From a virus: a stretch of DNA of 27,703 nucleotides. Below, in pieces: positions 12,353 through 21,711 of the stretch; the stretch's first letter is position 1, and each line of letters starts with the position of its first letter. Below the pieces are notes generated by a model, which did not search any database, had not been told where the DNA came from, and saw only the letters and a program-made list of their open reading frames with translations. The stretch spans positions 1 through 27,703 of IMG/VR virus record IMGVR_UViG_3300030380_001590. One strand, written 5' to 3'. Position numbers and translations under genes: made by a program.

Positions 12353-12497
12353 ACCACTTAGAAAAATTATAAAAGGATTGAATAAAGCATCTCGTTTACA
12401 CGCTGGACAGGCTAAAAAACTAAGTGAGATAGAGAAAGACCAAAGAAAAAGATATGCTAATGCACATGTTAGAAAAAGGTCTTCAAAAAGAGGTTAG
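12336..12497 (+). CDS. Small basic protein, 53 aa
   Basis: MPHYTKPLRKIIKGLNKASR, then LHAGQAKKLSEIEKDQRKRY and an Arg/Lys-rich end. More than a third of the residues are basic, suggesting DNA or RNA binding or packaging with the genome. The overlapping position in a tight gene string supports it. No family name known to me. Confidence 0.6.
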   Translation: MPHYTKPLRKIIKGLNKASRLHAGQAKKLSEIEKDQRKRYANAHVRKRSSKRG

Positions 12498-12530
12498 AAT
12501 GCTTAACAGAGGAAGGGAGAATATAGGCAT

Positions 12531-13277
12531 ATGGTTGATCCAGTTACGGCACTGGCTACGGCAACAGCAGCCTTTAATGTTATTAAGAAAGGCTTTTCAG
12601 TGGGTAAGGATATCGAAAGCATGTATGGAGATGTTGGTCGATGGATGGGTGCGTGCTCAGATATCGGACAGGCTCAAAAGATGTCGCAAAAGCCTCCGCT
12701 ATTTAAAAAGATATTTGCGGGTGCGTCTATTGAAGAGGAGGCGTTAAATGCTTTTGCAGCTAAGAAAAAAGCTCAAACAATGGAGAATGAACTTAGGAAT
12801 TTCATTAACCTTGCACATGGGCCGAATGCATGGAATGAACTTTTGCAAATGCAAGGAAAAATTAGAAAACAAAGACAAGAGATGATTTATAAACAGCAAG
12901 AGAGACAAAGAAAAATATTAGAAATATCTTCGTTAGCAGTGGTAGCAATAATAGCAGCAGCTTTGATGATATGGATTGCTTCTGCAGTAGCTAGTAAGGT
13001 CAAAGCACACGAACTCTGTGGAGAGTTCCAAACGGGCTACGCCATCTGTATAAACGAAGGGTACGATCAAGCACATGCCAGTATGTTTAACAAGAGGTTT
13101 CCTAAACACGAGAGATATATAAGTTGTAAACTTGCACAGTTTAGGCCTTACCTAGATAACAGCAACGGTATGAAAGGTATGCAGTGTAGATACAGATTTC
13201 CTAATCAGGATAGTTTTACTATTGTTACCTATGAGGGTATGTGCCCTGAACAGTTGACATGCACGGTGAGTAATTGA
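12531..13277 (+). CDS. Conserved marine-phage protein with one TM helix, 248 aa
   Basis: GGAAGGGAG lies about 10 nt before the ATG. Residues 1-125 are a soluble helical domain (start MVDPVTALATATAAFNVIKK), residues about 130-152 a TM helix (SLAVVAIIAAALMIWIASAV), and the rest a Cys-containing domain (at least six Cys, for example LCGEFQTGYAIC), which would be disulfide-bonded if it lies outside the cytoplasm. I recognise the start as recurring in marine phages, but it has no assigned function. It lies ahead of TerL. Confidence 0.7.
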   Translation: MVDPVTALATATAAFNVIKKGFSVGKDIESMYGDVGRWMGACSDIGQAQKMSQKPPLFKKIFAGASIEEEALNAFAAKKKAQTMENELRNFINLAHGPNAWNELLQMQGKIRKQRQEMIYKQQERQRKILEISSLAVVAIIAAALMIWIASAVASKVKAHELCGEFQTGYAICINEGYDQAHASMFNKRFPKHERYISCKLAQFRPYLDNSNGMKGMQCRYRFPNQDSFTIVTYEGMCPEQLTCTVSN

Positions 13278-13501
13278 GAAGAACAACATCAACCATCCCA
13301 TTTGGATATGAACTATCAGAGGACGGAAAAGAATATATTCCTGTAGATAAGGAATTAGAATTATTAGAAAAGGCGTTTACATTCGCAAACAGCTGTGGGC
13401 CTGCAAAAGCTGCGAGATGGCTAAGTACAGCATCGGGTAGAAGAATATCAAATCCCGGTCTGACAAAGCGAATGAAAATAGGTGTACACTTAGATAGATG
13501 A
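13274..13501 (+). CDS. Recombinase-type HTH protein directly before TerL, 75 aa
   Basis: Starts at TTG overlapping the upstream TGA, and its own TGA overlaps the TerL ATG. The pattern IPFGYELSEDGKEYIPV, then AARWLSTASGRRIS and GLTKR is that of the DNA-binding 'recombinase' domain of large serine recombinases (PFGY...W L...), without the catalytic domain. Marine phages often carry this mini-domain fused to or just before TerL, so it may help recognise DNA during packaging. An alternative TerS candidate. Confidence 0.6.
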   Translation: MRRTTSTIPFGYELSEDGKEYIPVDKELELLEKAFTFANSCGPAKAARWLSTASGRRISNPGLTKRMKIGVHLDR

Positions 13502-15183
13502 CAGAAGAACAGAAACCAAAAAGAGGTAGACCTCCCAAGAAAGAGGGAGAACCAAAGACGAGTTATAACTGGTCTATGAAGATGAAGGCCAGATTGGCTA
13601 CTCAGAGACAGCTATCTGAAAAGAAGCGAAGAGCTGAAAGACTGACAAAACAGGCTAAGAAAGCGAGGCGTTCAGCCAAAGAAGCTCAAGAAGCTGCTGT
13701 CAAGGTGGACAATGCTCTGAAGGGAAGACAGAAGTCCGTCAGTGTGATCACAGATGAGGACTTGAAGAAGGTGCCTCAAGCTGTACGTGAGCATTTACAG
13801 CACCACGATGTAGTATTCAGAGCCAACGAAGGCCCTCAAACTACATTCCTTGAGTCACCTGAAAGAGATGTCTTATACGGAGGAGCAGCAGGAGGGGGAA
13901 AATCCTATGCATTATTAGCAGATGTACTGCGAGATGCATCAAATCCCAACCATAGAGGGTTGCTGTTAAGAAGAACACTAGCTGAATTGACCGAATTGAT
14001 AGACAAAAGCAAGCAACTCTATCCAAAAGCGTTTCCCGGAGCTGTATTTAAAGAGGCAAAATCCATCTGGCAGTTTCCATCAGGTGCTAGAGTATGGTTT
14101 TCATACGTAGATGATGACCGAGATGTAACTAGATACCAAGGACAAGCGTTTAATTGGATAGGTATAGACGAGATTACGAACTACCCCACACCATACGTGT
14201 GGAATTACCTACGTTCTAGACTTAGAACTACTGATCCAGAACTAGGAATGTACATGAGATGTACAGCAAACCCCGGAGGAGTAGGGGGTTGGTGGGTAAA
14301 AAAGATGTATTTAGACCCTAATCCACCAGATAGTCCATTTTGGGCTAGGGATTTTGACACTGGTAAGGTTTTGAAGTACCCAGTGAACCACCCAAAGGCC
14401 GATGAACCGTTATTTTTACGTAAATTCGTGCCTGCAAGGTTGACAGACAACCCATATTTGTTTGAAGACGGTCAATACGAGGCAATGTTAATGTCTCTAC
14501 CGGAAATAGAGAGAAAAAGGTTGTTAGAAGGTGATTGGGACGTAGCAGATGGCTCTGCTTTCACTGAATTTAGTCGTGAAACACATGTTGTAGAGCCTTT
14601 TGAGGTGCCATCGGGCTGGACAAGGATAAGATCAGGCGATTATGGGTATTCTTCACCGTCTTGTATCTTATGGGGAGCCATAGATTGGGACAATAACATA
14701 TGGATTTATAGAGAATTATACGTAAAAGGATATACAGGAGAAAGGTTAGGAGATTTGATAGTACAAATGGAAAGAGAAGACCCACCAATGCAGCAGGCAA
14801 CGCTGGATTCTTCCTGTTGGAACAGAACAGGCTTGGGGCCTTCTATTGCCGAGACTATGGTACGAAGAGGAGCACGATGGACACCAGCAGACAGGAACAG
14901 AATTGCAGGAAAGATAGAAGTACACAGGAGATTAGCCTGTGATGACCACGGTACTCCTAGGCTTCGCTTTTTTTCTACGTGCAACAATACAATCAGGACT
15001 CTACCTACACTACCTATATCTAAAACTAACCCTGAAGATGTGGATACGAAAGCTGAAGACCATGCTTACGATGCGTTGAGATATATGGTAATGAGTAGAA
15101 CTTTAATGAATGTGCATTCTCCACATAGGATGATGAAACAAACACAACAATATGAACCACAAGATCAGGTATTTGGATATTAA
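13498..15183 (+). CDS. Terminase large subunit (TerL)
   Basis: 561 aa DNA-packaging motor. The N-terminus has an AT-hook-like KRGRPPKK (8-15) and a long basic helix. ATPase: Walker A GGAAGGGKS (128-136), Walker B IGIDE (221-225), coupling motif CTANPGG (255-261). Nuclease: first acidic residue in SGDYGYSSPS (D381), second in TLDSS (D437), third in EDHAYDALRY (about D521/D525). All key residues are present. The ATG overlaps the upstream stop (ATGA). Confidence 0.95.
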   Translation: MTEEQKPKRGRPPKKEGEPKTSYNWSMKMKARLATQRQLSEKKRRAERLTKQAKKARRSAKEAQEAAVKVDNALKGRQKSVSVITDEDLKKVPQAVREHLQHHDVVFRANEGPQTTFLESPERDVLYGGAAGGGKSYALLADVLRDASNPNHRGLLLRRTLAELTELIDKSKQLYPKAFPGAVFKEAKSIWQFPSGARVWFSYVDDDRDVTRYQGQAFNWIGIDEITNYPTPYVWNYLRSRLRTTDPELGMYMRCTANPGGVGGWWVKKMYLDPNPPDSPFWARDFDTGKVLKYPVNHPKADEPLFLRKFVPARLTDNPYLFEDGQYEAMLMSLPEIERKRLLEGDWDVADGSAFTEFSRETHVVEPFEVPSGWTRIRSGDYGYSSPSCILWGAIDWDNNIWIYRELYVKGYTGERLGDLIVQMEREDPPMQQATLDSSCWNRTGLGPSIAETMVRRGARWTPADRNRIAGKIEVHRRLACDDHGTPRLRFFSTCNNTIRTLPTLPISKTNPEDVDTKAEDHAYDALRYMVMSRTLMNVHSPHRMMKQTQQYEPQDQVFGY

Positions 15184-15186
15184 TAG

Positions 15187-16983
15187 ATGGCAAAAGAATT
15201 TGAAATAGGAACAGGTGATCAAGATTTAGGTAATAAACCTATAAGAGAAACTTTTGAAAATTTAAAAAGCAGACCTAGTTTTAAAAAAACTGTTGAAAGA
15301 TTAGATTTACAAAAGTTTGATTTAAAAAATGGTCGTAAAGGTATTTCTTTATTAGATTTAACTCCTAATGAAATATTAAAAAGTCCTACTATATTAGAAA
15401 AAATATTAATAGATCATACTAGTGAAATACAAAAATTAGAAAAAGAAAGAATAAAAAGAGGGAAAGTTGCACAACCTTTTTTATTTCCTATACTAAGAGA
15501 TTTAGATCAAGCTATAAATACAGCTTTAAAGCAAACAGGGCAAAAATTATCGCCTGTTCAAAGTTTGTTAAAAACAAATATAGGAAAAGAACAATTTGAA
15601 GTTCTTACAAAAAAATCAGGTGTTATGCAAACTAAAAATTATTTTTTTCCTGCTAATTATTATGATAAAGTTGGTAAAGCTATTTCTACTCTTAAAGGAG
15701 AACAAAAAAACGTAGCTTTAATGACTTTTTTAGGTGGTTTTAGAAGAGCTGATTTAGATAATTTAAAAATACAAAATATAGATTTAGATACTGGTGTAAT
15801 ATATTCCACAAAAACAAAGACAGGATTAGTAAATGGTGTTCTATCACCTCCTATGTTAGATGTTTTAAAAATGCAAATTGGAGACAGGACATCTGGAAAG
15901 GTATTTTTAAATAGTATGAATGAAAATGCATCCGGTATAAATTCAGTTTTAAAAAAGTTTTTTCCGGGTAAGGTAAAAGCAAAAAGTCCTTTTGAAGAAT
16001 CACCAAAATTAATATCAGTAACTTTACAAAGTTTAAGACATGCTAATGAAGAGTTATACAATGAAGAAGGCATATCAGGAGCTGATAAAAATAGAAGAAT
16101 AGCTACTCTTCGTGCTTTATCTACTCAATTTAGTGGTGCACAGTACGGAGAAGCAAATTTAGCTGACGGTAGAGCAAAAGAAATGGCTACTAGAATGAAC
16201 GCTAAATTAAGTGGTTATGTAGGGTATGTTAGTCCTGCTGAGTTTTTAAAATCTGTAGGTATTCCAGAAAATAGCATATCAGATGAAACTAGAAAAATAG
16301 TTGTAAATAAAGGTGATTTAACAAAAACTAAATATGTAAATTACCTTAATCAAAAAGACCCTAATTTTATAAAAAATTTACCCGATACTGGTAATAAATT
16401 AGATGCACCAATAGAAACTAAAAATATTATGCCTACCAGTGGTCTTGCCTCTGCTCAAATGGATAGAGATAGAATAGCTTTAGAAAAAGAGAATATTAAA
16501 GCTCAACAAGAGTTAGATGAATTAAAAATAAAAACAACTCCTGTTGAAAGACCTGTAAAAATAGACGAATCAAAAGTAGATAAAACATTCAAGTCAAACT
16601 TTGAAGAATTTGCTGCAAAGAATAGTTTAGACACAGGCACAAAAGAAAATAGAAGAATAGCATTTAAACAGTTTTTAAATAGTTTAAAAAAAGGATTACC
16701 TAGTATTGCAGGCGGAGGTGTTTTGGGCACTCTTTTCACAGGTCTTACTTATGATCCTGTGCAGGCAGAGGAAACTGGAGAAGATTTTGTGGCACAAACT
16801 ATAGGAGCAAGAGGTGCAACACCACCTAGACATGAAATGGAAGCATTAAACCCTGAAAGGCTTAAACAAATCAGAGGTGCAGACGTTGAATACGGCATTT
16901 CTAAAGACATAGAAGCAGAAAGAAAACAAAAAGAACAAGCAGAGCAGATGCAAGGAGTATTCCCTGAAGGATTCGGGGCGTAA
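15187..16983 (+). CDS. Tyrosine-recombinase-like protein within the virion gene cluster
   Basis: 598 aa. Residues about 175-325 resemble a tyrosine recombinase catalytic domain: ALMTFLGGFRRADLDNLKI (box I Arg 186), NIDLDTGVIYSTKTKTG (Lys 209/211 on the beta hairpin), then LQSLRHANEEL (the HxxR box with His replaced by Gln281; Arg284), and a candidate Tyr 320 at 36 residues after that Arg. About 250 residues follow, with a Lys/Glu-rich helix, a hydrophobic segment near 510-525 (SIAGGGVLGTLFTGL) and an acidic end. The gene is distinctly more AT-rich than TerL. It could be an active integrase, a virion-packaged recombinase or a repurposed fold. Confidence 0.55.
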   Translation: MAKEFEIGTGDQDLGNKPIRETFENLKSRPSFKKTVERLDLQKFDLKNGRKGISLLDLTPNEILKSPTILEKILIDHTSEIQKLEKERIKRGKVAQPFLFPILRDLDQAINTALKQTGQKLSPVQSLLKTNIGKEQFEVLTKKSGVMQTKNYFFPANYYDKVGKAISTLKGEQKNVALMTFLGGFRRADLDNLKIQNIDLDTGVIYSTKTKTGLVNGVLSPPMLDVLKMQIGDRTSGKVFLNSMNENASGINSVLKKFFPGKVKAKSPFEESPKLISVTLQSLRHANEELYNEEGISGADKNRRIATLRALSTQFSGAQYGEANLADGRAKEMATRMNAKLSGYVGYVSPAEFLKSVGIPENSISDETRKIVVNKGDLTKTKYVNYLNQKDPNFIKNLPDTGNKLDAPIETKNIMPTSGLASAQMDRDRIALEKENIKAQQELDELKIKTTPVERPVKIDESKVDKTFKSNFEEFAAKNSLDTGTKENRRIAFKQFLNSLKKGLPSIAGGGVLGTLFTGLTYDPVQAEETGEDFVAQTIGARGATPPRHEMEALNPERLKQIRGADVEYGISKDIEAERKQKEQAEQMQGVFPEGFGA

Positions 16984-17014
16984 TTAATTTTAACAACCAA
17001 AAAAGGAGGTAAAC

Positions 17015-17257
17015 ATGCCAAAAGGAACTTACGATAAAGGTTACATCATGGGACAAATGTCCAAACAAGGTGTAATGAATGAGGCTAGCGAAGGTTCTCT
17101 ATACAGAGAAGGTTTAGACCAGATGCTACTAGGCTCTACAGACCTTAATTCCTACAATGTGGCAACCCCAAAGCCAGCCGGAAATAGACATATGGGCGAT
17201 GCAGGCTATATCATGGGGCAGACACAGAAGCAAGGCTATCAAGGCACAGAAGGCTAA
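17015..17257 (+). CDS. Small Gly/Gln-rich protein with a repeated motif, 80 aa
   Basis: AAAGGAGGTAAAC before the ATG. The unit GYIMGQMSKQG at the start recurs as GYIMGQTQKQG at the end, an internal duplication. Polar, with no TM helix. Located between the recombinase-like gene and the portal, so probably a minor head protein. Confidence 0.65.
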   Translation: MPKGTYDKGYIMGQMSKQGVMNEASEGSLYREGLDQMLLGSTDLNSYNVATPKPAGNRHMGDAGYIMGQTQKQGYQGTEG

Positions 17258-17260
17258 TAA

Positions 17261-19372
17261 ATGAGTGATCCAGTAGATGTATCACAGGATTTAGGAGAAG
17301 AGAATGCTCCGGGTCTTGTTGGTTACGTAAAAGAAAAGCAAAGAGAAGCAGAGGACGGCAGGCTAGTACACGAAGAAAGATGGTTGAAAGCCTACAAAAA
17401 CTTCAGAGGAATCTATGATTCTAGCACTCAGTATACAAACACTGAAAAGTCTAAAGTATTTGTAAAAATAACCAAAACTAAAGTATTAGCTGCCTACGGG
17501 CAAATTGTAGATATTTTATTTGCAAATAAGAAGTTTCCGTTGACTGTAGAGGCTACTCCTATACCAGAAGGCATAGCAGAGTTTGCTCACTTACAGACAC
17601 CTCTAGATCAAGTCACACCAGCAGACCCTTACGGATTTAAAGGGGATGGTAGAGATTTACCACCCGGTGCTACAGAAGCTACTCAAGGTAATTTAGATTA
17701 TCTAGGAGGTTTAGCACCTAAATATGAGAACGCACCGATAGCAGAAGGTAAGGCTAGAGTTGGAGAACCACAAATATCTCCTGCACAAGAAGCTGCATTA
17801 CGTATGGAAAAGTTAATTCATGATCAACTTACTAACACCAACGCTGTTACGATGTTGAGAAACTCTATATTTGAATCTGTTTTACTAGGAACTGGAATTA
17901 TCAAAGGCCCATTTACTTTTACAAAGACCATACACAAATGGGAAAAACAAGAAGAAGGTAAAATTTATACACCTTATTTAAAAGACATACCAAAAGTAGA
18001 ATCTGTATCTTGTTGGGATTTATACACAGACCCTGTAGCTACTAATATAGAAGATTGTGATTATGTAATACAAAGACACAAAATGAACAGAGCACAGCTT
18101 CGATCTCTTATGGATATGCCCATGTTCAATTCAGATGCAATTGAAACTGTTTTAACAGGTGGTGGTAATTACGTAGATAAATATTATGAAAGTATCATAA
18201 GAGATGATGAGTATCTATCTAGAAGTTCATACGAAAGATTTGAAGTTTTAGAATACTGGGGTGTTGCAGATTCTGCAATGATGAAACAGATAGGTATGTC
18301 AGAAGAAGAATTAGGAGATTTAGATCAAGTTCAAATAAATGCTTGGATATGTGGTAATCAAGTATTAAGAGCTGTTGTAAATCCATTTACACCTATGAGA
18401 ATACCATTTCAAGTATTTCCATACGAAATAAGCCCTTATCAAATATGGGGTATTGGAGTGCCTGAAAATATGGAAGATGCACAGATGTTAATGAATGGCC
18501 ATGTAAGAATGGCTATTGATAATTTAACACTTGCAGGTAATTTAATATTTGATGTTGACGAGACATCATTAGTTCCCGGACAGAATTATGATATATTTCC
18601 GGGTAAGATATTCAGAAGACAGTCTGGCGTTACAGGAACCGCAGTGAATGGTATTAAGTTCCCTAATACCGCTGGTGAAAACATACAGATGTATGATAAA
18701 GCTAGACAGTTAGCTGATGAAGAAACTGGTATACCCAGTATTATGCACGGACAGACAGGCGTTAGTGGTACGGGCAGAACAGCAGCTGGCCTATCAATGT
18801 TGTTAGGATCAGCTGGATTATCAATCAAGACTGTGATTAAAAACTTAGATGATCACTTACTGAAACCGTTAGGAGAATCTTTCTTTCAATGGAACATGCA
18901 GTTCAATGAAGAAAACCCTGACATAGTTGGTGATTTAGAGATTAAACCAAAAGGAGTGTCTTCTGTGATGCAAAAAGAAGTGCGTTCACAAAGATTAACT
19001 ACTTTATTACAAACAGTTTCTAATCCTATGTTAGCACCTTTTATTAAGATACCAAACTTGTTAAAAGAACTAGCCATCTCACAGGATATAGACCCTGACA
19101 GTCTTGTAAATGATATGAACCAAGCTCAAATCTATTCAACCATGTTAAAAGGAGTAATGCAAAATGTCCAAGGAGAACAACAATCAGGAAGTCCTCAAAC
19201 GCCTATCACCGGTGGTGAACAACCCGCAGGTATGGGAGCCGCTACAGCAACTGCTGCAGGGCCTCAACCTACAGACCTTACAGGGGCTGGTAACGGCACA
19301 ATCGGAGTTGGAGGTGTACCGACTGCAGGGGAGGGCCAGTTTGCTGGCAATGCTCCTCAATTTGAAGAATAA
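17261..19372 (+). CDS. Portal protein
   Basis: 703 aa, podovirus head-tail connector through which DNA enters and leaves. N-terminal region (ERWLKAYKNFRGIYD, near 42) and the body match portal proteins of marine podoviruses; residues about 500-540 (TGVSGTGRTAAGLSMLLGSA, then GLSIKTVIKNLDDHLL) form the recognisable crown-adjacent segment. The last 65 residues are low-complexity Gly/Ala/Pro/Gln, and that part is overprinted by another gene. Position after TerL fits. Confidence 0.88.
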   Translation: MSDPVDVSQDLGEENAPGLVGYVKEKQREAEDGRLVHEERWLKAYKNFRGIYDSSTQYTNTEKSKVFVKITKTKVLAAYGQIVDILFANKKFPLTVEATPIPEGIAEFAHLQTPLDQVTPADPYGFKGDGRDLPPGATEATQGNLDYLGGLAPKYENAPIAEGKARVGEPQISPAQEAALRMEKLIHDQLTNTNAVTMLRNSIFESVLLGTGIIKGPFTFTKTIHKWEKQEEGKIYTPYLKDIPKVESVSCWDLYTDPVATNIEDCDYVIQRHKMNRAQLRSLMDMPMFNSDAIETVLTGGGNYVDKYYESIIRDDEYLSRSSYERFEVLEYWGVADSAMMKQIGMSEEELGDLDQVQINAWICGNQVLRAVVNPFTPMRIPFQVFPYEISPYQIWGIGVPENMEDAQMLMNGHVRMAIDNLTLAGNLIFDVDETSLVPGQNYDIFPGKIFRRQSGVTGTAVNGIKFPNTAGENIQMYDKARQLADEETGIPSIMHGQTGVSGTGRTAAGLSMLLGSAGLSIKTVIKNLDDHLLKPLGESFFQWNMQFNEENPDIVGDLEIKPKGVSSVMQKEVRSQRLTTLLQTVSNPMLAPFIKIPNLLKELAISQDIDPDSLVNDMNQAQIYSTMLKGVMQNVQGEQQSGSPQTPITGGEQPAGMGAATATAAGPQPTDLTGAGNGTIGVGGVPTAGEGQFAGNAPQFEE

Positions 19373-19412
19373 TTTTGATAATATGAAAAAGGAAGATAAT
19401 AAGAAAAAATGA
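19164..19412 (+). CDS. Overprinted small virion-cluster protein, 82 aa
   Basis: A complete gene in a different frame that overlaps the portal 3' end by 209 nt. The ATG has AAGGAG nine bases upstream, and the stop overlaps the next ATG (ATGA), the usual coupling in this operon. The product has a defined order (VLKRLSPVVNNPQVWEPLQQ, then LVTAQSELEVYRLQGRASLL) like the short helical protein that follows the portal in many phages. The portal frame is low-complexity across the same stretch, as expected where a second gene was born or is dominant. Confidence 0.7.
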   Translation: MSKENNNQEVLKRLSPVVNNPQVWEPLQQLLQGLNLQTLQGLVTAQSELEVYRLQGRASLLAMLLNLKNNFDNMKKEDNKKK

Positions 19413-20866
19413 GAGTAGAAGACATAGCAAATCCTTTAATTTCAGACCCTGAACAGGTAGGTGCTGATAATTTTCAAAAACTGTTTTCTGCAATTCCACA
19501 AACTGCACAGCAAGTGGCGACAGATAAACCGCAAGATTTGACTAGAACTATTTCATTAAATTTAAAAGACATAGGACAGCTGGATTATCAAGAACAACAA
19601 GACAAAAAAGATAGAGATAAGCCAGATGATGCTGTGTCTACTTATTTACAAACTATAGGATTAGCAGGGGGAATAGCAGACGCACCTGTAAAGTTACAAA
19701 CTGTAACTCCAAATATAGCTTCTTACAGCACAACTTCTAAACCTGTACAAGTTGCAAGCCTTACTAATATAGGAGCTACAGATGCAGCTACTGGAGTAGC
19801 AACTGGTGTTTCTGGCACAGATTTATTATCTACAGATGCATTTACACCTAACTTAACAGATATTGATGATTCTATGGTCTCTTCAGGGACTGCTGCTGCA
19901 GCTGAAAAAAGTATAGATTTACTCAGTGGTGAAAAAGCTGATGATTTAATAACTAAAGGATTATCAAAAATAGGAGTAGGCAATCGGCCTTTTACAAGTG
20001 TTGGAGGTTATAATCTTCCCGGTTACAGTGTTGCTTCATCTCCTTCAAGTAGTTTTGTAGGCCCAATGCCAAAAACACCTGCCAATCCTTATGTGGCAAC
20101 TACAGCAACAGGACAGTTGGCAGCTACAGGCAGTGCTGCTCTAGGTGCTATAGGTGCTGCTCAAGCATTAAAAGGTGGCATAGACAGCCCCCAAGAAGCT
20201 CTTCAATTTGGCACTGGCACGTTAACCACTTTAGCAGGCTTACAAACAGCTGGTATAATGGGTGGCAGTCAGTTTGCTGCACTAATGGCAAACCCATACG
20301 TAGCAATTGCTTTAACTGCTGCAAATATACTTGGGGGTAGTGGTATATTTGGAGGTAAAGGTAAACCTCCTATGGGTGGTGTAGAATTTAGATTAGTTGA
20401 TGATGCAGGTAAACAGTATTCAAATGTACAAGAAGGACAAAAGAGAAAAATAAAAGCTGTAAACCCTCATAGCTACAATGGGTTTAATTCTAGTGCTTTA
20501 TTATCTCAGGCGAACAAAAACGTAGATTACTTGTATGCATTTGCAGATGAGTTTGGATTAAAAGTAAACGAAAGTGCGTGGGCAAACGCTGCATTCGGCC
20601 CTAATAAATACATGCCTAGAGGTAGAGAGAAACCTTTTAGAAGTGCACTTGAAAGAATAGACTCTGCAGGAGATGGTTCTAGAAGTCCCGGAGAATGGTT
20701 AAGACATGCATTAGAATACGAAGGGCCAAACGGAGAGAGAATAGTAGAAGGAGATATTTACAAAGGATTGAGAATAGTTAATGGACAGCCTGTAAGAACT
20801 GGTTATAAATCACAGGAAGAATTTCAGCAAGCTGTAGATAAATTTAATAAACAATTTTTTGCATAA
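19409..20866 (+). CDS. Probable virion structural or internal protein, 485 aa
   Basis: Residues 1-200 are Ser/Thr/Asp-rich and low in structure; about 225-310 are Gly/Ala-rich and hydrophobic (LAATGSAALGAIGAAQALKG; NPYVAIALTAANILGGSGIF) and could insert in a membrane; the last 150 residues form a soluble domain (FNSSALLSQANKNVDYLYAF...). That layout suits an internal or ejection protein that crosses the host envelope, but no family is recognised. Confidence 0.6.
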   Translation: MRVEDIANPLISDPEQVGADNFQKLFSAIPQTAQQVATDKPQDLTRTISLNLKDIGQLDYQEQQDKKDRDKPDDAVSTYLQTIGLAGGIADAPVKLQTVTPNIASYSTTSKPVQVASLTNIGATDAATGVATGVSGTDLLSTDAFTPNLTDIDDSMVSSGTAAAAEKSIDLLSGEKADDLITKGLSKIGVGNRPFTSVGGYNLPGYSVASSPSSSFVGPMPKTPANPYVATTATGQLAATGSAALGAIGAAQALKGGIDSPQEALQFGTGTLTTLAGLQTAGIMGGSQFAALMANPYVAIALTAANILGGSGIFGGKGKPPMGGVEFRLVDDAGKQYSNVQEGQKRKIKAVNPHSYNGFNSSALLSQANKNVDYLYAFADEFGLKVNESAWANAAFGPNKYMPRGREKPFRSALERIDSAGDGSRSPGEWLRHALEYEGPNGERIVEGDIYKGLRIVNGQPVRTGYKSQEEFQQAVDKFNKQFFA

Positions 20867-20875
20867 GGAGCAAAC

Positions 20876-21241
20876 ATGTTACAATTTTTAAGCCCAATAG
20901 CAAACCTAGCAGGAACATGGTTGAAGGGTAGACAGAAGAAAGCAGAGATAAAACAGAAGCTAGAAGTAGCAAAGATAGAAGCACAGGTAAAAAGAGTACA
21001 GAGTGATGCGAACTGGGAAGAGAAAGCAATGGATGCTTCTGCAGATAGCTGGAAAGACGAGCTCTGGACAATTTGTTTCATCTCCATCATAGTAGCGTGC
21101 TTTATTCCTGCTGCACAGCCATATTTATCTGATGGGTTTAGGTTCTTGAGAGAGGACTGCCCTGATTGGTTGAGCTGGGGTATCCTTGCAAGTATCGGTG
21201 CTAGTTTTGGTTTGAAATCAATAGGACAATTTAAAAAATGA
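20876..21241 (+). CDS. Holin (three-TM phage holin type)
   Basis: 121 aa. A charged N-terminal helix (KGRQKKAEIKQKLEVAKIEA) is followed by SWKDELWTICFISIIVACFI (TM 64-81) and a second TM at about 99-114 (LSWGILASIGASFGLK). This matches the SWKDE...TM layout of the 3TM phage holin family, whose members make the membrane lesion that releases endolysin. The TGA overlaps the endolysin ATG (ATGA). Confidence 0.8.
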   Translation: MLQFLSPIANLAGTWLKGRQKKAEIKQKLEVAKIEAQVKRVQSDANWEEKAMDASADSWKDELWTICFISIIVACFIPAAQPYLSDGFRFLREDCPDWLSWGILASIGASFGLKSIGQFKK

Positions 21242-21711
21242 TAAACGAAGAAACAAGAGAAAAATTAATAGACAAGTTAGTATTGCACGAAGGTATGCGA
21301 TTGAAAGTGTACGATGATGCAAACGGCAACGAGGTAAGAGCTGGAGATACGCTTGTAGGACATCCTACGATTGGTGTAGGTAGAAACATCGCAGGAGATG
21401 GATTAGGCATTACGGAAGAAGAAGCAAAGATGCTGCTGTCTAATGATGTAGACAGAGTGCTGAAAGAAGTAGATCACTGGACTTTTATGAAAGACCTGAA
21501 TGAAGTGAGAAAAACTGTGATTATAGACATGGTATTTAACATGGGTGTATCTAGATTTAATCAAAGAGGATGGCCTAACTTCTTCGGTGCTGTAATAGAT
21601 GGGGACTTCAAACGAGCCAAGATAGAAATGCTGGACAGCAAGTGGGCTGGTCAAGTAAAAACAAGAGCAAATATATTAGCAAACATGATGGAAAGTGGTG
21701 AATGGTTGTAA
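21238..21711 (+). CDS. Endolysin, T4-type lysozyme (glycoside hydrolase 24)
   Basis: 157 aa, cleaves peptidoglycan at lysis. The catalytic Glu lies in LVLHEGMRLKVYDD (E18), the Asp at 26/27 and the Thr in HPTIGVGRN (T44), the E-D-T triad of T4 lysozyme; the rest (DMVFNMGVSRFNQRGWPNFF) matches the C-terminal lobe. No signal peptide, so it depends on the holin just upstream. Confidence 0.92.
   Translation: MINEETREKLIDKLVLHEGMRLKVYDDANGNEVRAGDTLVGHPTIGVGRNIAGDGLGITEEEAKMLLSNDVDRVLKEVDHWTFMKDLNEVRKTVIIDMVFNMGVSRFNQRGWPNFFGAVIDGDFKRAKIEMLDSKWAGQVKTRANILANMMESGEWL

Noticed and set aside
12454-12747. 97-codon frame overlapping the TM protein at 12531
   Set aside because: The 12531 frame has a ribosome site and recognisable protein; the other is Arg/Leu-rich shadow.
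14435-14470. TTGACA-like -35 elements inside late genes (for example in TerL and near 13255)
   Set aside because: No matching -10 box at 16-18 nt; chance matches within codons.
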